From Streptomyces sp. DH41 (lineage in GTDB: Bacteria; Actinomycetota; Actinomycetes; Streptomycetales; Streptomycetaceae), in NCBI RefSeq assembly GCF_029813785.1, contig NZ_JARVKY010000005.1, positions 186,001-250,000 on the forward strand: 64,000 bases of DNA. The letters are read 5' to 3'. Below the pieces are notes generated by a model. It was given only the letters and a program-made list of their open reading frames with translations, made no database searches and was not told the DNA's origin. Position numbers and translations under genes: made by a program. Below, piece by piece: positions 44,109 through 52,436 of the stretch (position 1 is the first letter of the stretch; each line of letters starts with the position of its first letter).

Positions 44109-46253
44109 GTGCGGAGCGTGGGTGGAGGGCGTTGGCGCCGGGTCGCCAGTCAGATCGGGCGGAGTGTCGCGGTGTGGGCCGTCTCCACGCTCACCATGCT
44201 CGTGCTCGCCGGGATCCTGCCGGACTTCCGGCTCCAGTCGCCCGACGGCGACAGCGCGACCCACATCGCCATGACCGCCGCCATCGGCGCCGGCGCCTTC
44301 GGCCTGCTGTCCGCCCTGGTGTGGCCGCTGCTGGTCCGGCTGCTGCTCCTGGTGCCGACGCTCGTCCTCGGACTCCTCGTCTTCTTCCTCAACGGCGGGC
44401 TGCTGCTCCTCGCGATCGACGTGAACCCGGCCGGGCGGGGCGGCGTCGCCCCCGAGACGGCGGTCGTGGTGGCCGCCGTCATGTCCGCCGTCGCCTCCGC
44501 CACCGGCGGTGCCCTGGCCGTGCGCGACGACGACGCCTACCGGCGCCGGCTCTACCGCCTCGCCGACCGCCGCCGCAGATCCGGCCCGCCCTGCCCGGCC
44601 GACCCCGGCACCGTCTTCCTGCAACTGGACGGCGTCGGCCACGACGTCCTGCTGGCCGCCGTCGACAACGGCACCATGCCCACCGTCGCCCGCTGGCTCG
44701 GCCGCGACGGCACGTCCGCGACCCATCGGCTCGCCCAGTGGCGCACCGACTGGTCCAGCCAGACCGGCGCCAGCCAGCTCGGCATCCTGCACGGCTCCAA
44801 CCACGACGTCCCCGCCTTCCGCTGGTACGAGAAGGACAGCGGCGAGGTCGTGGTCTGCAACCGCCCCACCAGCGCCGCCGAACTCCAGCACCGTGCCGTC
44901 AAGCACACCGGTGACGGCGGACTGCTCACCTTCGACGGCGCCAGCCGCGGCAACCTGTTCGGCGGCGGCGCCGACGAACAGGCCCTCGTGCTCTCCATCG
45001 CCACCCGCCGCCGCAGCCCCGAGACCCGGTCCCGGTCCGGCTACTTCGCCTACTTCTCCGACCCGGCCAACGCCGTCCGCACCGCCATGTCCTTCGTCGC
45101 CGAGGTGTGCCGGGAGATCGGGCAGTCCATCCGCGCCCGCGTGCACGAGGTCCGCCCGCGCGTCTCCCGCGGCGGGCTCTACCCCTTCGTCCGCGCCTTC
45201 GCGACCGTCGTCGAACGGGACGTCGTCGTCGCCGCGGTGATGGGCGACATGCTCGCCGGCCGCACCGCCGTCTACGCCGACCTGGTGGCCTACGACGAGG
45301 TGGCGCACCACTCCGGGCCGCGCAGCCGGGACGCCGCGAAGGTCCTCCAGCGCCTCGACCGGTCCCTCGCGCTGATCGAGGAGGTCGCCGAGCACGCCCC
45401 CCGCAAGTACCGGCTCGTCCTCCTGTCCGACCACGGCCAGAGCCCCGGCGAGACCTTCCGCTCCCGTTACGGGCTCACCCTCGGCGACCTGGTGCGGGCC
45501 GGCTGCGGGCTGCCCGTGCCGCGCCGCGCCCAGCGCACCCGCAGCGGCGCCGAGGCCCGCAACACCGTCCGGGCCGCCCTGCACCGGCCCGTCGAGGAGG
45601 GCGCCGAGCAGCAGCGCCCGGCCGACACCCCCTCGGGCCGCCGCTCCGAGCCGATCGTGCTGGCTTCCGGCAATCTCGGCCTGGTCTCCTTCCCGGACGT
45701 GCACCACCGGATGACCCGGGAGGAGATCGACGCCCGCCACCCCGCCCTGCTGGCGACCCTCGCCAACCACCCCGGCATCGGCTTCCTGCTGGTGCGAAGC
45801 GAGAAGCACGGAGGCGTGGTGCTCGGCGCGCGGGGCGCGGAGATCCCCCTGGACCGGCTCGACGAGGACCCGGGCCCGCTCGCGCCCTTCGGGCCCGGCG
45901 CCGCCGACGCCGTGCGCCGCACGCACTCCTTCCCGCACACCGCCGACATCATGGTCAACTCCTTCCACGACCCGGCCGACGGCGAGGTCCTCGCCTTCGA
46001 GGAGCAGATCGGCTCGCACGGCGGACTCGGCGGCGCCCAGTCCCGCGCCTTCCTGCTGTCGCCGGTCGTCCTGTCCGCGCCGGTCGCCGAGGGCGCGGAG
46101 ATCGTCGGCGCCGAGCACGTGCACCGGGTCCTGCGCCGCTGGCTGCGCGAGTCGAACGGCCCGCAGGTGCCCGTGGAGGATCCTCGGCCCAGGACCGTCC
46201 AGGGCGGACCTTTTCCGGTGCCGGGCGGGGTCGTACAGGACAAAAGCGCCTGA
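44109..46253 (+). CDS. Fusion of four-helix holin-like domain and alkaline phosphatase-superfamily domain
   Basis: 714 residues. Residues 20-138 contain four hydrophobic helices of the mycobacterial 4-TMS holin/DUF4-like superfamily. Residues 165-690 are a type I phosphodiesterase/alkaline phosphatase-like domain with metal ligands: FLQLDGVGHD near 174, the nucleophile region SSQTGAS near 218, VAYDEVAHHSGP near 394, SDHGQSPGE near 440 and GSHGGLGG near 637. The catalytic site is complete. Thus an enzyme acting at the membrane, perhaps on a lipid or polymer phosphodiester, probably on the outer face; substrate unknown. GTG 44109 or 44118 could be the start. Confidence 0.8.
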   Translation: MRSVGGGRWRRVASQIGRSVAVWAVSTLTMLVLAGILPDFRLQSPDGDSATHIAMTAAIGAGAFGLLSALVWPLLVRLLLLVPTLVLGLLVFFLNGGLLLLAIDVNPAGRGGVAPETAVVVAAVMSAVASATGGALAVRDDDAYRRRLYRLADRRRRSGPPCPADPGTVFLQLDGVGHDVLLAAVDNGTMPTVARWLGRDGTSATHRLAQWRTDWSSQTGASQLGILHGSNHDVPAFRWYEKDSGEVVVCNRPTSAAELQHRAVKHTGDGGLLTFDGASRGNLFGGGADEQALVLSIATRRRSPETRSRSGYFAYFSDPANAVRTAMSFVAEVCREIGQSIRARVHEVRPRVSRGGLYPFVRAFATVVERDVVVAAVMGDMLAGRTAVYADLVAYDEVAHHSGPRSRDAAKVLQRLDRSLALIEEVAEHAPRKYRLVLLSDHGQSPGETFRSRYGLTLGDLVRAGCGLPVPRRAQRTRSGAEARNTVRAALHRPVEEGAEQQRPADTPSGRRSEPIVLASGNLGLVSFPDVHHRMTREEIDARHPALLATLANHPGIGFLLVRSEKHGGVVLGARGAEIPLDRLDEDPGPLAPFGPGAADAVRRTHSFPHTADIMVNSFHDPADGEVLAFEEQIGSHGGLGGAQSRAFLLSPVVLSAPVAEGAEIVGAEHVHRVLRRWLRESNGPQVPVEDPRPRTVQGGPFPVPGGVVQDKSA

Positions 46254-46337
46254 TTTGGAACCGCGCCCGACCGTGCCCGACCATGGGCGCCGTCCCGGCG
46301 ATCCCGGGCACCGGTTCCAAGGAAGGCGCACCACCCC

Positions 46338-47750
46338 ATGCACGTCACCGGGTCCGTCCCCCCACCGGCTCCGGACCCGCGGGGGACCCCCGCGGCCCCC
46401 GACTCCGCCCCGGCTCCCGGCAACGGCAGACACGCCCGCCGCTTCGGGCTGCCCGTCGCCACCGCCCTGGTCATGGGCAACATCATCGGCGGCGGCATCT
46501 TCCTCCTCCCGGCCTCCGTCGCCCCCTTCGGCACCATCAGCCTGCTCGCCTTCGGCGTCCTGACCGTCGGAGCCATCGCCCTCGCCCTGGTCTTCGGCCG
46601 CCTCGCCGCCCGCGACCCGCGCACCGGCGGCCCCTACGTCTACGCCCGCGAGGCCTTCGGCGACTTCGCCGGCTTCCTCGCCGCCTGGGCGTACTGGATC
46701 ACCACCTGGGTGTCCAACGCGGCGCTCGCCGTCGCCGCCGTCGGCTACCTGGACGTCCTGATCCCGGTGAACGACCACCGCTGGACCGCCTGCCTGGCCG
46801 CCCTCGTCATCCAGTGGCTGCCGGCGCTCGCCAACTTCGCGGGCTCCCGCTACGTGGGCGCCGTGCAGCTCGTCTCCACCGTGCTGAAGTTCGCACCGCT
46901 GCTGCTCGTCGCGGTCGGCGGCCTGTTCTTCTTCGACCCGGACAACCTCGGCCCGTTCAACGCGAGCGGCGGCAGCGGCATCGGCGCGGTCTCCGCCGCC
47001 GCCGCGATCCTGCTCTTCTCCTACCTCGGCGTGGAGTCCGCCGCCGTCAGCGCCGGCGAGGTCAAGGACCCCCGTCGCACGGTCGGCCGGGCCACGGTCA
47101 TCGGCACCGCGGGCGCCGCCCTCGTCTACCTGCTGGGCACCCTGTCCGTCTTCGGCACGGTCGCCCACGACCGGCTGGTGGACTCCAGCGCCCCCTTCTC
47201 CGACGCCGTGAACTCCATGTTCGGCGGCGCCTGGGGCGGCTGGGCCGTCGCGCTCGCCGCCCTGGTGTCGATGACCGGCTGCCTCAACGGCTGGACCCTG
47301 CTGAGCGCCCAGACCCCGTACGCCGCCGCGAAGGACGGCCTGTTCCCCGCCGCGTTCGCCCGCAGGCGGCGCGGCGTTCCCACGTTCGGTGTCGGCGTCA
47401 CCGTGGTCCTCGCCTCCCTCCTCACCGTCTACAACTACACGTCCGGCTCGGCGAAGGTCTTCGAGGTCCTCGTCCTCGTCACCACCTTCACCGCGACCGT
47501 CCCGTACCTGCTGGCCACCGCCGCGCAGATCTTCCACCTGATCTCCGGACAGGGCGAGAAGGTCGACCGGGCGCGGCTCGTGCGGGACGGCGTGATCGCG
47601 GCGGTCGCGGCCGCCTTCTCCCTCTGGCTGGTCGCCGGCGCCGGCTACGCGGCGGTGTACCAGGGCGTGCTGTTCCTCTTCGCGGGCGTACTGGTCTACG
47701 CGGTGATGGCGGCCCGCAGGCAGCGCGCCCAGGAGCCCACCGCCCCGTAA
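46338..47750 (+). CDS. APC-family amino acid permease (AdiC/arginine-agmatine type)
   Basis: 470 residues, 12 predicted helices. The substrate-binding motif MGNIIGGGIFLLP in helix 1 and the DPRRTVGRATVIGT loop after helix 6 are typical of APC transporters of the AdiC/PotE branch. Substrate unknown: arginine, agmatine or ornithine are family possibilities. AAGGAAGG precedes ATG 46338. The N-terminal 35 residues are Pro-rich and disordered. Monocistronic. Confidence 0.85.
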   Translation: MHVTGSVPPPAPDPRGTPAAPDSAPAPGNGRHARRFGLPVATALVMGNIIGGGIFLLPASVAPFGTISLLAFGVLTVGAIALALVFGRLAARDPRTGGPYVYAREAFGDFAGFLAAWAYWITTWVSNAALAVAAVGYLDVLIPVNDHRWTACLAALVIQWLPALANFAGSRYVGAVQLVSTVLKFAPLLLVAVGGLFFFDPDNLGPFNASGGSGIGAVSAAAAILLFSYLGVESAAVSAGEVKDPRRTVGRATVIGTAGAALVYLLGTLSVFGTVAHDRLVDSSAPFSDAVNSMFGGAWGGWAVALAALVSMTGCLNGWTLLSAQTPYAAAKDGLFPAAFARRRRGVPTFGVGVTVVLASLLTVYNYTSGSAKVFEVLVLVTTFTATVPYLLATAAQIFHLISGQGEKVDRARLVRDGVIAAVAAAFSLWLVAGAGYAAVYQGVLFLFAGVLVYAVMAARRQRAQEPTAP

Positions 47751-47825
47751 ATCGGCTGCGTACGGGCCCCTGTCCCGCCCACACTGGGCGGGTCCGCTTC
47801 GAAGAGCAGCCCGAGGAGCCCCTGC

Positions 47826-48887
47826 GTGCAGGCAGCCGTCACCGTCACTCCCGCCCGTCTCCCGGAACTGCTGCTCGGCCTCGCCACCGTGCGGCCGGTC
47901 TTCCTGTGGGGCGCACCCGGCATCGGCAAGTCCTCCCTGGTGAGGAAGTTCGCCGACTCGCTGGGCCTGGAGTGCGTGAGCCTGCTCGGCACCCAGCTCG
48001 CGCCCGAGGACCTGATCGGCGTACCGCAGATCCGGGACGGGCGGTCGGTGTTCTGCCCGCCCGAGTCCATCGCCCGCGACGAGCCGTACTGCCTGTTCCT
48101 GGACGAGCTGAACGCGGCCGGCCCGGATGTGCAGAAGGCGTTCTACTCGCTCATTTTGGACCGCCGCATCGGCGGCTACGAGCTGCCCAAGGGGTCCATC
48201 GTCATCGGCGCCGGAAACCGCGCCACCGACAACGCCCTCGCCCGCCCCATCGCCTCCGCGCTGGTCAACCGCCTCACCCACGTCCACCTGGACGCCTCCG
48301 CGAAGGACTGGCTCGTCTGGGCCGCCGAGAACGGCATCCACCCCTGGATCACGGACCACCTCACCGACCGCCCCGACCACCTGTGGTCCAAGCCGCCCAA
48401 GACCGAGGAACCCTTTTCCACCCCGCGTTCCTGGCACATGCTCTCCGACGCCCTGCACTCCTTCGGGCAGGACCTCGACGAGGAGACCCTCAAGATCGTC
48501 GCGCACGGCACGCTGACCCCCGCCCACGCCACCGCCTTCTGCGGCTACGTCAAGATCGTCCGCAGCCGGTTCGGCATCGAGGCGGTCCTCAAGGGCGAGG
48601 CCCGCTGGCCGCACCGCCTCCAGGACCGCGACCTGCTCTATTACCTCGCCGAGTCCTTCCGCGGCCGGCTGGTCAAGGAGCTGCCCGCGAGCAAGGAGCA
48701 CATGTCGGCGAACGGCCGCCAGACCGCGTACCGCGCCAAGTCGCTGCTCGTGCAGCTCGCCGAGATCTCCGTCGAGGTCGCCCAGAGCGTCATCGCCTCC
48801 GACAACGACGGCAACCCGGTGCTGCCCGCCTGGTTCCTCGTCGAGGCCGCCCGCGACATGCCCCGGCTCGTGGAAGCCCGGCGATGA
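47826..48887 (+). CDS. MoxR-family AAA+ ATPase
   Basis: 353 residues. Walker A GAPGIGKSS at 29-37, Walker B FLDELN at 91-96 and sensor motif GAGNRATDN; the C-terminal helical lid follows. MoxR ATPases act as chaperones for VWA-domain partners. GAGGAGCCCCTGC precedes GTG 47826. It overlaps the DUF2201 gene by 4 bp, the standard pairing of a MoxR ATPase and a VWA-like client. Confidence 0.9.
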   Translation: MQAAVTVTPARLPELLLGLATVRPVFLWGAPGIGKSSLVRKFADSLGLECVSLLGTQLAPEDLIGVPQIRDGRSVFCPPESIARDEPYCLFLDELNAAGPDVQKAFYSLILDRRIGGYELPKGSIVIGAGNRATDNALARPIASALVNRLTHVHLDASAKDWLVWAAENGIHPWITDHLTDRPDHLWSKPPKTEEPFSTPRSWHMLSDALHSFGQDLDEETLKIVAHGTLTPAHATAFCGYVKIVRSRFGIEAVLKGEARWPHRLQDRDLLYYLAESFRGRLVKELPASKEHMSANGRQTAYRAKSLLVQLAEISVEVAQSVIASDNDGNPVLPAWFLVEAARDMPRLVEARR

Positions 48888-50686
48888 GCCGCACCCGGAC
48901 CACCAAGGGCCGCAAGAAGCGGGACCTGGCGGCGGAGGCGTTCGAGGCGGGACTGCGACTGGTCCGCGCCGACCCGTCCCTGGGCGCCGTGGAGTTCACC
49001 GTCTGCCGCCGGGAGAAGTGCGCCGTCGCGCCCCGCGGGGGTCTGGTGCGCGTCGACTCCGACGGCGTCGTGCACGCCCACCCGGACCGGCTCACCGAGC
49101 CCGCCGTCTGGGCCTGGGCGATCGCGCACGCCGCACTCCACCTCGGCTTCGGACACGTACCCGCCGCCACGGGCGACCGCACCCAGCCGGACGGACCGGA
49201 CCTCGCCGCACGCTGCGCCGTCGTCAACCGCTTCCTGCTCGGCTTCCGTATCGGCCGCGCCCCGGACGACCTGCCCGACTCCTACCCCGACGGCGACGAG
49301 GAGCGGCTGGCAGCGCGCTGGCGCCGGGACGGGGTGCCGGCCGTCTACGAGCACTGCGGCACCGCGGGCAACACGGCCGACCTGCTGCTCGTACCGTGGA
49401 ACGGCTGGCTCGGACGGGCCCCCGACTGGCAGACGGCGTTCGCGAGCGCACTCACCCGGACCGTCTCCACCGCGCTGGACATGGCGGGCGGGCGCCGCGA
49501 CTCCATGGATGGCGAGGCGCCTCACCGGCGCCCCTGGGAGCGGGCCCTGAGCTGGTTCGTCTCCTCCTACCCGCTCCTCGGCGGCATCGCGTCCGGCATC
49601 ACCCTGGTCGCCGACGCCGAACTCGCCCGCGCCCACGGCATCTCCGTCGCCGCCGTCGACGCCGACGCCGGCGAGATCTACGTCAACCCACTTCGCCGGT
49701 ACGACGACGAGGAGTGGCGCTTCGTCCTCGCCCACGAGATGCTGCACGCCGCCCTGCGCCACGGCGACCGCTGCGGCACCCGCGACCCGTACCTCTTCAA
49801 CGTCGCCTGCGACTACGTCATCAACGGCTGGCTGGTCGAGATGCAGGTCGGCACCATGCCCGAAGGACTGCTGCACGACCCCGAGCTGACCGGCCTGTCC
49901 GCCGAGGAGGTCTACGACCGCGTCGCCGGCGACCTGCGCCGCATGCGCCGCCTGTCCACCCCTCGCGGCAAGGGCGTCGGCGACATCCTCGGCGGCCCGC
50001 TCGGCTCGCCCCGCGACTACGTCGACCTCGACGGCTTCTACCGCCGGGGCCTCGCCCAGGGCCTGGACCTGCACCAGCGGCAGGAGCGCGGCTTCCTGCC
50101 CGGCGGCCTGGTCCAGGAGATCCGCGCCCTCAGCCACCCACCGCTGCCCTGGGACGCCCGGCTCGCCCGCTGGTTCGACGAGTTCGTGCCCCGCCCCGAG
50201 CCCGTACGGTCCTACGCGCGCCCGTCCCGACGCCAGGCGGCCACCCCCGACATCCCGCGCGCCGGCCGGTACTTCCCGCCCGAGGAGATCGCCCGCTGCA
50301 CCTTCGGCGTCGTCCTGGACACCTCCGGCTCCATGGACCGCACCCTGCTCGGCAAGGCGCTCGGCGCCATCGCCTCCTACGCCGAGGCCCGCGACGTACC
50401 CGCCGCCCGGGTCGTCTTCTGCGACGCGGCACCGCACGACGCCGGGTACCTGCCCGTGACGGACATCGCGGGCCGGGTGCGGGTGCACGGCCGGGGCGGC
50501 ACCGTCCTCCAGCCCGGCGTCGACCTGCTGCTGCGCGCCGACGACTTCCCGCCCACCGCGCCGGTCCTCGTCATCACCGACGGCTGGTGCGACGTACTGC
50601 GGGTACGGCGTGAGCACGCCTACCTGATCCCGCAGGGGGCGCGCCTGCCGTTCACCGCCCGGGGGCCGGTCTTTCGCGTGAGCTGA
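48884..50686 (+). CDS. DUF2201/VWA-like protein with metallopeptidase-like motifs
   Basis: 600 residues. Zinc-peptidase motif LAHEMLHAALRH has His284, Glu285, His288 and His293, followed by CDYVINGWL. Residues 474-600 form a VWA-like domain with MIDAS motif VVLDTSGSMDRTLLGKAL. An earlier sequence, AHAALHLGFGH (His82, His86, His91), repeats the same spacing with the catalytic Glu replaced by Ala, and the flanks resemble the later one, so the N-terminal 150 residues look like a degenerate copy. Activity unknown; in MoxR-VWA pairs the VWA protein helps metal insertion or maturation. Overlaps the MoxR gene. Confidence 0.85.
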   Translation: MSRTRTTKGRKKRDLAAEAFEAGLRLVRADPSLGAVEFTVCRREKCAVAPRGGLVRVDSDGVVHAHPDRLTEPAVWAWAIAHAALHLGFGHVPAATGDRTQPDGPDLAARCAVVNRFLLGFRIGRAPDDLPDSYPDGDEERLAARWRRDGVPAVYEHCGTAGNTADLLLVPWNGWLGRAPDWQTAFASALTRTVSTALDMAGGRRDSMDGEAPHRRPWERALSWFVSSYPLLGGIASGITLVADAELARAHGISVAAVDADAGEIYVNPLRRYDDEEWRFVLAHEMLHAALRHGDRCGTRDPYLFNVACDYVINGWLVEMQVGTMPEGLLHDPELTGLSAEEVYDRVAGDLRRMRRLSTPRGKGVGDILGGPLGSPRDYVDLDGFYRRGLAQGLDLHQRQERGFLPGGLVQEIRALSHPPLPWDARLARWFDEFVPRPEPVRSYARPSRRQAATPDIPRAGRYFPPEEIARCTFGVVLDTSGSMDRTLLGKALGAIASYAEARDVPAARVVFCDAAPHDAGYLPVTDIAGRVRVHGRGGTVLQPGVDLLLRADDFPPTAPVLVITDGWCDVLRVRREHAYLIPQGARLPFTARGPVFRVS

Positions 50687-50773
50687 GCCGGAGTGTGATC
50701 GGATGGGGGGTGAGGAACCCGGAGACGGGCTCCCACCGCCCCTGTACAGCAACAGAATTCGAGAGGACCCGTC

Positions 50774-51199
50774 GTGGCAACCACGCGCTCCGCACACACC
50801 GTCTGGGAAGGCAACCTGCTCGAGGGCAAGGGTGTCGTCACCTTCGACTCGTCCGGCATCGGCGAGCAGCCGGTGTCGTGGCCGTCGCGCGCCGAGCAGG
50901 CCAACGGCAAGACCAGCCCGGAAGAGCTGATCGCCGCCGCCCACTCCAGCTGCTTCTCCATGGCGCTGTCGAACGGCCTCGCCGGTGCGGGCAACCCGCC
51001 CACCAAGCTCACCACCTCCGCCGACGTCACCTTCCAGCCGGGTGAGGGCATCACCGGCATCCACATCACGGTGGAGGGCACCGTCCCCGGCCTCGACAAC
51101 GACGCGTTCGTCGCCGCCGCCGAGGACGCCAAGAAGAACTGCCCGGTCAGCCAGGCCCTGACCGGCACGACCATCACCCTGACGGCGAAGCTGGCCTAG
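50774..51199 (+). CDS. OsmC/Ohr-family organic hydroperoxide peroxidase
   Basis: 141 residues. The two redox cysteines of the OsmC fold are Cys60 (HSSCFSMALS) and Cys123 (KKNCPVSQAL). Family members reduce organic hydroperoxides. GAGAGGACCCGTC precedes GTG 50774. Convergent with narI, 19 bp apart; a weak CGGGC/GCCCG hairpin spans the gap. Confidence 0.93.
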   Translation: MATTRSAHTVWEGNLLEGKGVVTFDSSGIGEQPVSWPSRAEQANGKTSPEELIAAAHSSCFSMALSNGLAGAGNPPTKLTTSADVTFQPGEGITGIHITVEGTVPGLDNDAFVAAAEDAKKNCPVSQALTGTTITLTAKLA

Positions 51200-51218
51200 T
51201 CGGGCCGGGGGCACGGGC

Positions 51219-51941
51219 CTAGGAGCCCGCGCGCTCCCACCCCGGACGGTCCGGGCGCGGCCCCAGCTGCCTGGGGTCGCGCGACCGGTACACCACGTAC
51301 GGCCGGAACAGGTACTGCACCGGCGCGCTGAACATGTGCACCAGCCGGGTGTAGGGCACCAGGGCGATCAGCACCATCCCGATCACCGCGTGCACCTGGT
51401 ACAGCACCGGCACCCCCACCATCAGCTCCGTCTTCGGCTGGAGGGTGAACAGACTGCGCGACCAGGGCGCGATGGTGTGCCGGTAGTCGTAGCCGGTGCC
51501 GGAGGAGTGCGCGAGCTTGGCCACCATGCCCAGGATGATCGCCCCGAGCAGGAAGACATACATGACCTTGTCGTTGGCGGTCGTCGCGCGGAACACGGGC
51601 GCGTTGGTGCGCCGCCGGTAGACGAGGACGAGGATCCCGGCGACCGTCAGCACCCCGGCCGCCGTGCCGCCGTACAGCGACAGCAGGTGGTAGGCGTGTT
51701 CGCTCACGCCCATCGCGTCCGTCCACGACTCGGGGACGAACAGCCCGACGAGATGGCCGACCAGCACGAACAGGATGCCGTAGTGGAACACCGGCGACGC
51801 GACGTTCAGCAGCTTCGACTCGTAGACCTGCGAGGAGCGGGTCGTCCAGCCGAAGCGGTCGTAGCGGTGACGCCAGACCAGGCCCGCGATCAGCAGGGCG
51901 AACGCGGCGTAGGGCAGCACGCCCCAGAGGAAGACGTTCAT
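51219..51941 (-). CDS. narI: Respiratory nitrate reductase gamma subunit NarI
   Basis: 240 residues, five hydrophobic helices. FLWGVLPYAAFALLIAGLVW at the start and HYGILFVLVGHLVGLFVPES with two histidines of the heme b sites; later HAVIGMVLIALVPYTRLVH supplies the other pair. It is the diheme cytochrome that takes electrons from quinol at the membrane and passes them to NarH. ATG 51941 overlaps narJ by 4 bp. Last gene of narGHJI. Confidence 0.95.
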   Translation of the reverse strand: MNVFLWGVLPYAAFALLIAGLVWRHRYDRFGWTTRSSQVYESKLLNVASPVFHYGILFVLVGHLVGLFVPESWTDAMGVSEHAYHLLSLYGGTAAGVLTVAGILVLVYRRRTNAPVFRATTANDKVMYVFLLGAIILGMVAKLAHSSGTGYDYRHTIAPWSRSLFTLQPKTELMVGVPVLYQVHAVIGMVLIALVPYTRLVHMFSAPVQYLFRPYVVYRSRDPRQLGPRPDRPGWERAGS

Positions 51942-52432
51942 CGGCGGGCTCCGGTGGAAGCGGGCGGCAGGGTGGCGCACACGGCGTCCAGGACGCACGC
52001 GTAGGGCGTGCCGAAGGCGGTGAGCCGGGAGCGGAGCTGGTCCAGGGCGTCGCGGTGCTCGGTGAGCATGCCGATGTCCCCGGTGCGGGAGGCGAACTCC
52101 AGCACCGCCGGGAGGAAGTCGGGGAGTTCCTCGTCGGTGAACTCCAGGCCGTGGGCGCGGTACAGCTCCTTGAAGCGGACCAGCGACATCCCCCGGTTGC
52201 GGGTGTCGCCGTCGGTCCACCAGCTCAGGTACAGGCTGTGCCGGTTCTTGAAGTCGAAGACCTCCACGTAGTGCGCCTGGAGATCGCCCTGCGGTGTCAC
52301 GGCCGCGTGGTCGGTGAAGGCGCGCAGCTGCGGCGCGGCCTCGCGCAGCAGGGGCAGCCGGACGCGGAAGTCGTCGTCGGGATACGTCAGACAGAGTGCC
52401 GCCGCCTGGTACAGCACCTCGAACCCGGGCAT
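51938..52432 (-). CDS. narJ: Nitrate reductase chaperone NarJ
   Basis: 164 residues, shorter than E. coli NarJ (about 236) and typical of actinobacterial versions. The TorD/DmsD-type helical fold is shown by YQAAALCLTYPDDDFRVRLP and YVEVFDFKNRHSLYLSWWTD. NarJ guides molybdenum cofactor and cluster insertion into NarG and is not part of the mature enzyme. Starts 4 bp after the narH stop and overlaps narI by 4 bp. Confidence 0.93.
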   Translation of the reverse strand: MPGFEVLYQAAALCLTYPDDDFRVRLPLLREAAPQLRAFTDHAAVTPQGDLQAHYVEVFDFKNRHSLYLSWWTDGDTRNRGMSLVRFKELYRAHGLEFTDEELPDFLPAVLEFASRTGDIGMLTEHRDALDQLRSRLTAFGTPYACVLDAVCATLPPASTGARR

Positions 52433-52436
52433 CTGA

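Noticed and set aside
43920..48701. Open frame of 1593 codons on the minus strand opposite the holin/phosphatase, permease and MoxR genes
   Set aside because: Composition is Gly/Val/Asp/His/Arg-rich low complexity without any domain, and the plus strand carries well-conserved families. It is a high-GC shadow frame.
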